Source of the DNA: Amoebophrya sp. A120
Lineage: Eukaryota; Sar; Dinophyceae; Syndiniales; Amoebophryaceae
Length of the DNA stretch: 64,000 nt
Assembly: GCA_905178155.1 (NCBI GenBank)
Contig: CAJINV010000001.1
Coordinates: 8,091,599 to 8,155,598, forward strand
Direction of reading: 5' to 3'
Shown here: piece after piece, positions 63,508-64,000 of the stretch
How the letters are laid out: each line of letters opens with the position of its first letter
How positions within the stretch are numbered: position 1 is the stretch's first letter
Program-made: the position numbers and the translations under genes
The notes under the pieces: generated by a model
The model's input: the letters and a program-made list of their open reading frames with translations, nothing else
Told to the model about the DNA's origin: nothing
Database searches by the model: none

Positions 63508-63999
63508 CTAAAGTTCCTCAATCGCCTCGAGCGTTCCTTCTAGTGGCAACGGTCCCTCTGCTGTTCTTTGAAACGACCCGCTCACGCTGGTTCCGTCTTC
63601 GCTAAACTGTAACGTGAACTTTTCGCTGGTCCACACCTGGACCCGGTCCGACTCGGCGTCCCCCGCTCGGATTTGCCACTCGGAGGCCCTCTGCTTCGTG
63701 TACGCTTCCAGATAAATCTCGTTCAAATCTTTAACGCGGGCCTCAATCTTAAATTGCTTGTCGTCCTCCACGGCTCGGAGATTCTTCCCCGTCAACGGGT
63801 AGGAGTAGCCCTTGAAAACTACGCAAAGTGGCTGCTTCGGCTGGCTGTCGCCCATGGGTTCCACGATGTCGATAAAAGTTGCGTTGTTCCACTGAATATC
63901 GACCTTGTAGGTCCGCTTCTTGCCGAGGGTTTCGAAGGAAAAGCACGGCTTCAAGGCAAGCAGCATTTCCAAATACAAAAACGCGTTGCCTCTTGCAGC
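63508..63999 (-). CDS. 3' part of a gene of unknown function
   Basis: The frame is open to the window edge (NAFLYLEMLLALKPCFSFET ...), so the start or upstream exons lie beyond 64000; an internal splice acceptor cannot be excluded. About 163 residues are visible and look well ordered: RTYKVDIQWNNATFIDIVEP, CVVFKGYSYPLTGKNLRAVE, VQVWTSEKFTLQFSEDGTSV, ending LPLEGTLEAIEEL. Alternating strands suggest a beta-sandwich. No motif identifies it. Confidence 0.65.
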   Translation of the reverse strand, partial: AARGNAFLYLEMLLALKPCFSFETLGKKRTYKVDIQWNNATFIDIVEPMGDSQPKQPLCVVFKGYSYPLTGKNLRAVEDDKQFKIEARVKDLNEIYLEAYTKQRASEWQIRAGDAESDRVQVWTSEKFTLQFSEDGTSVSGSFQRTAEGPLPLEGTLEAIEEL

Positions 64000-64000
64000 T

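Noticed and set aside
1-64000. tRNA and rRNA genes
   Set aside because: Scanning by eye for T-loop (GGTTCGAATCC-like) and acceptor-stem pairs gave only chance matches inside coding exons; none is supportable without a covariance search.

Overview
This window is nuclear DNA of a eukaryote with spliced genes. I infer a dinoflagellate-lineage alveolate, possibly an Amoebophrya-like syndinian parasite. Three observations support this. First, genes lie in long one-direction blocks: every gene I can support from 1 to about 57.1 kb is on the + strand, and those from 59.7 kb to the end are on the - strand, so the two blocks converge. Second, several introns are short DNA-transposon-like introners with terminal inverted repeats (TIRs) and target-site duplications, at least one of which cannot use a GT donor. 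Third, the proteins are large, low-complexity and mostly without recognisable relatives. The genus is a guess; other introner-bearing protists such as pelagophytes or prasinophytes are not excluded.

Layout. 1-0.5 kb: 3' end of a small secreted protein. 1.4-11.2 kb: tandemly duplicated pair of large basic nuclear-looking proteins (coiled coil, Cys cluster, DNRR-motif region) with duplicated flanks. 11.9-12.6 kb: small three-exon gene. 13.6-16.4 kb: helical protein of unknown function. 17.1-20.6 kb: Nop14, interrupted by two introners. 20.9-26.8 kb: 1905-residue protein of five repeated PDZ-like modules. 27.4-29.8 kb: secreted, sequon-rich coiled-coil protein. 30.8-33.8 kb: gene whose last exon boundary carries a 1.55-kb insertion between 44-bp direct repeats. 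33.9-35.7 kb: IQ-motif protein. 36.9-37.7 kb: N-terminal MGC protein. 38.4-39.5 kb: METTL7-like methyltransferase with a 74-nt tandem duplication that behaves as a new intron. 40.2-42.1 kb: secreted protein. 43.3-44.6 kb: FSH1/OVCA2-like serine hydrolase. 45.4-51.7 kb: Q/FG-rich SNF2-RING helicase with one introner. 52.7-57.1 kb: large unrecognised gene with an apparent frameshift. 57.1-59.7 kb: AT-rich, repeat-bearing convergence zone. 59.7-62.9 kb (-): secreted Lys-rich protein split by three introner-like elements. 63.5-64.0 kb (-): partial gene.

I see no operon or pathway linking neighbours. The theme of the window is intron birth: transposon-like introners (TIR TGCAAAAATGTCTGGG and a second family, AAGGAAAAATCCCCCC), a tandem duplication that creates an AG|GT intron, a duplicated 3' splice site around a large insertion, and a duplicated gene pair that differs by one intron. 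Exon joins were worked out by hand from GT-AG sites, phase and protein continuity; no transcript data were used.
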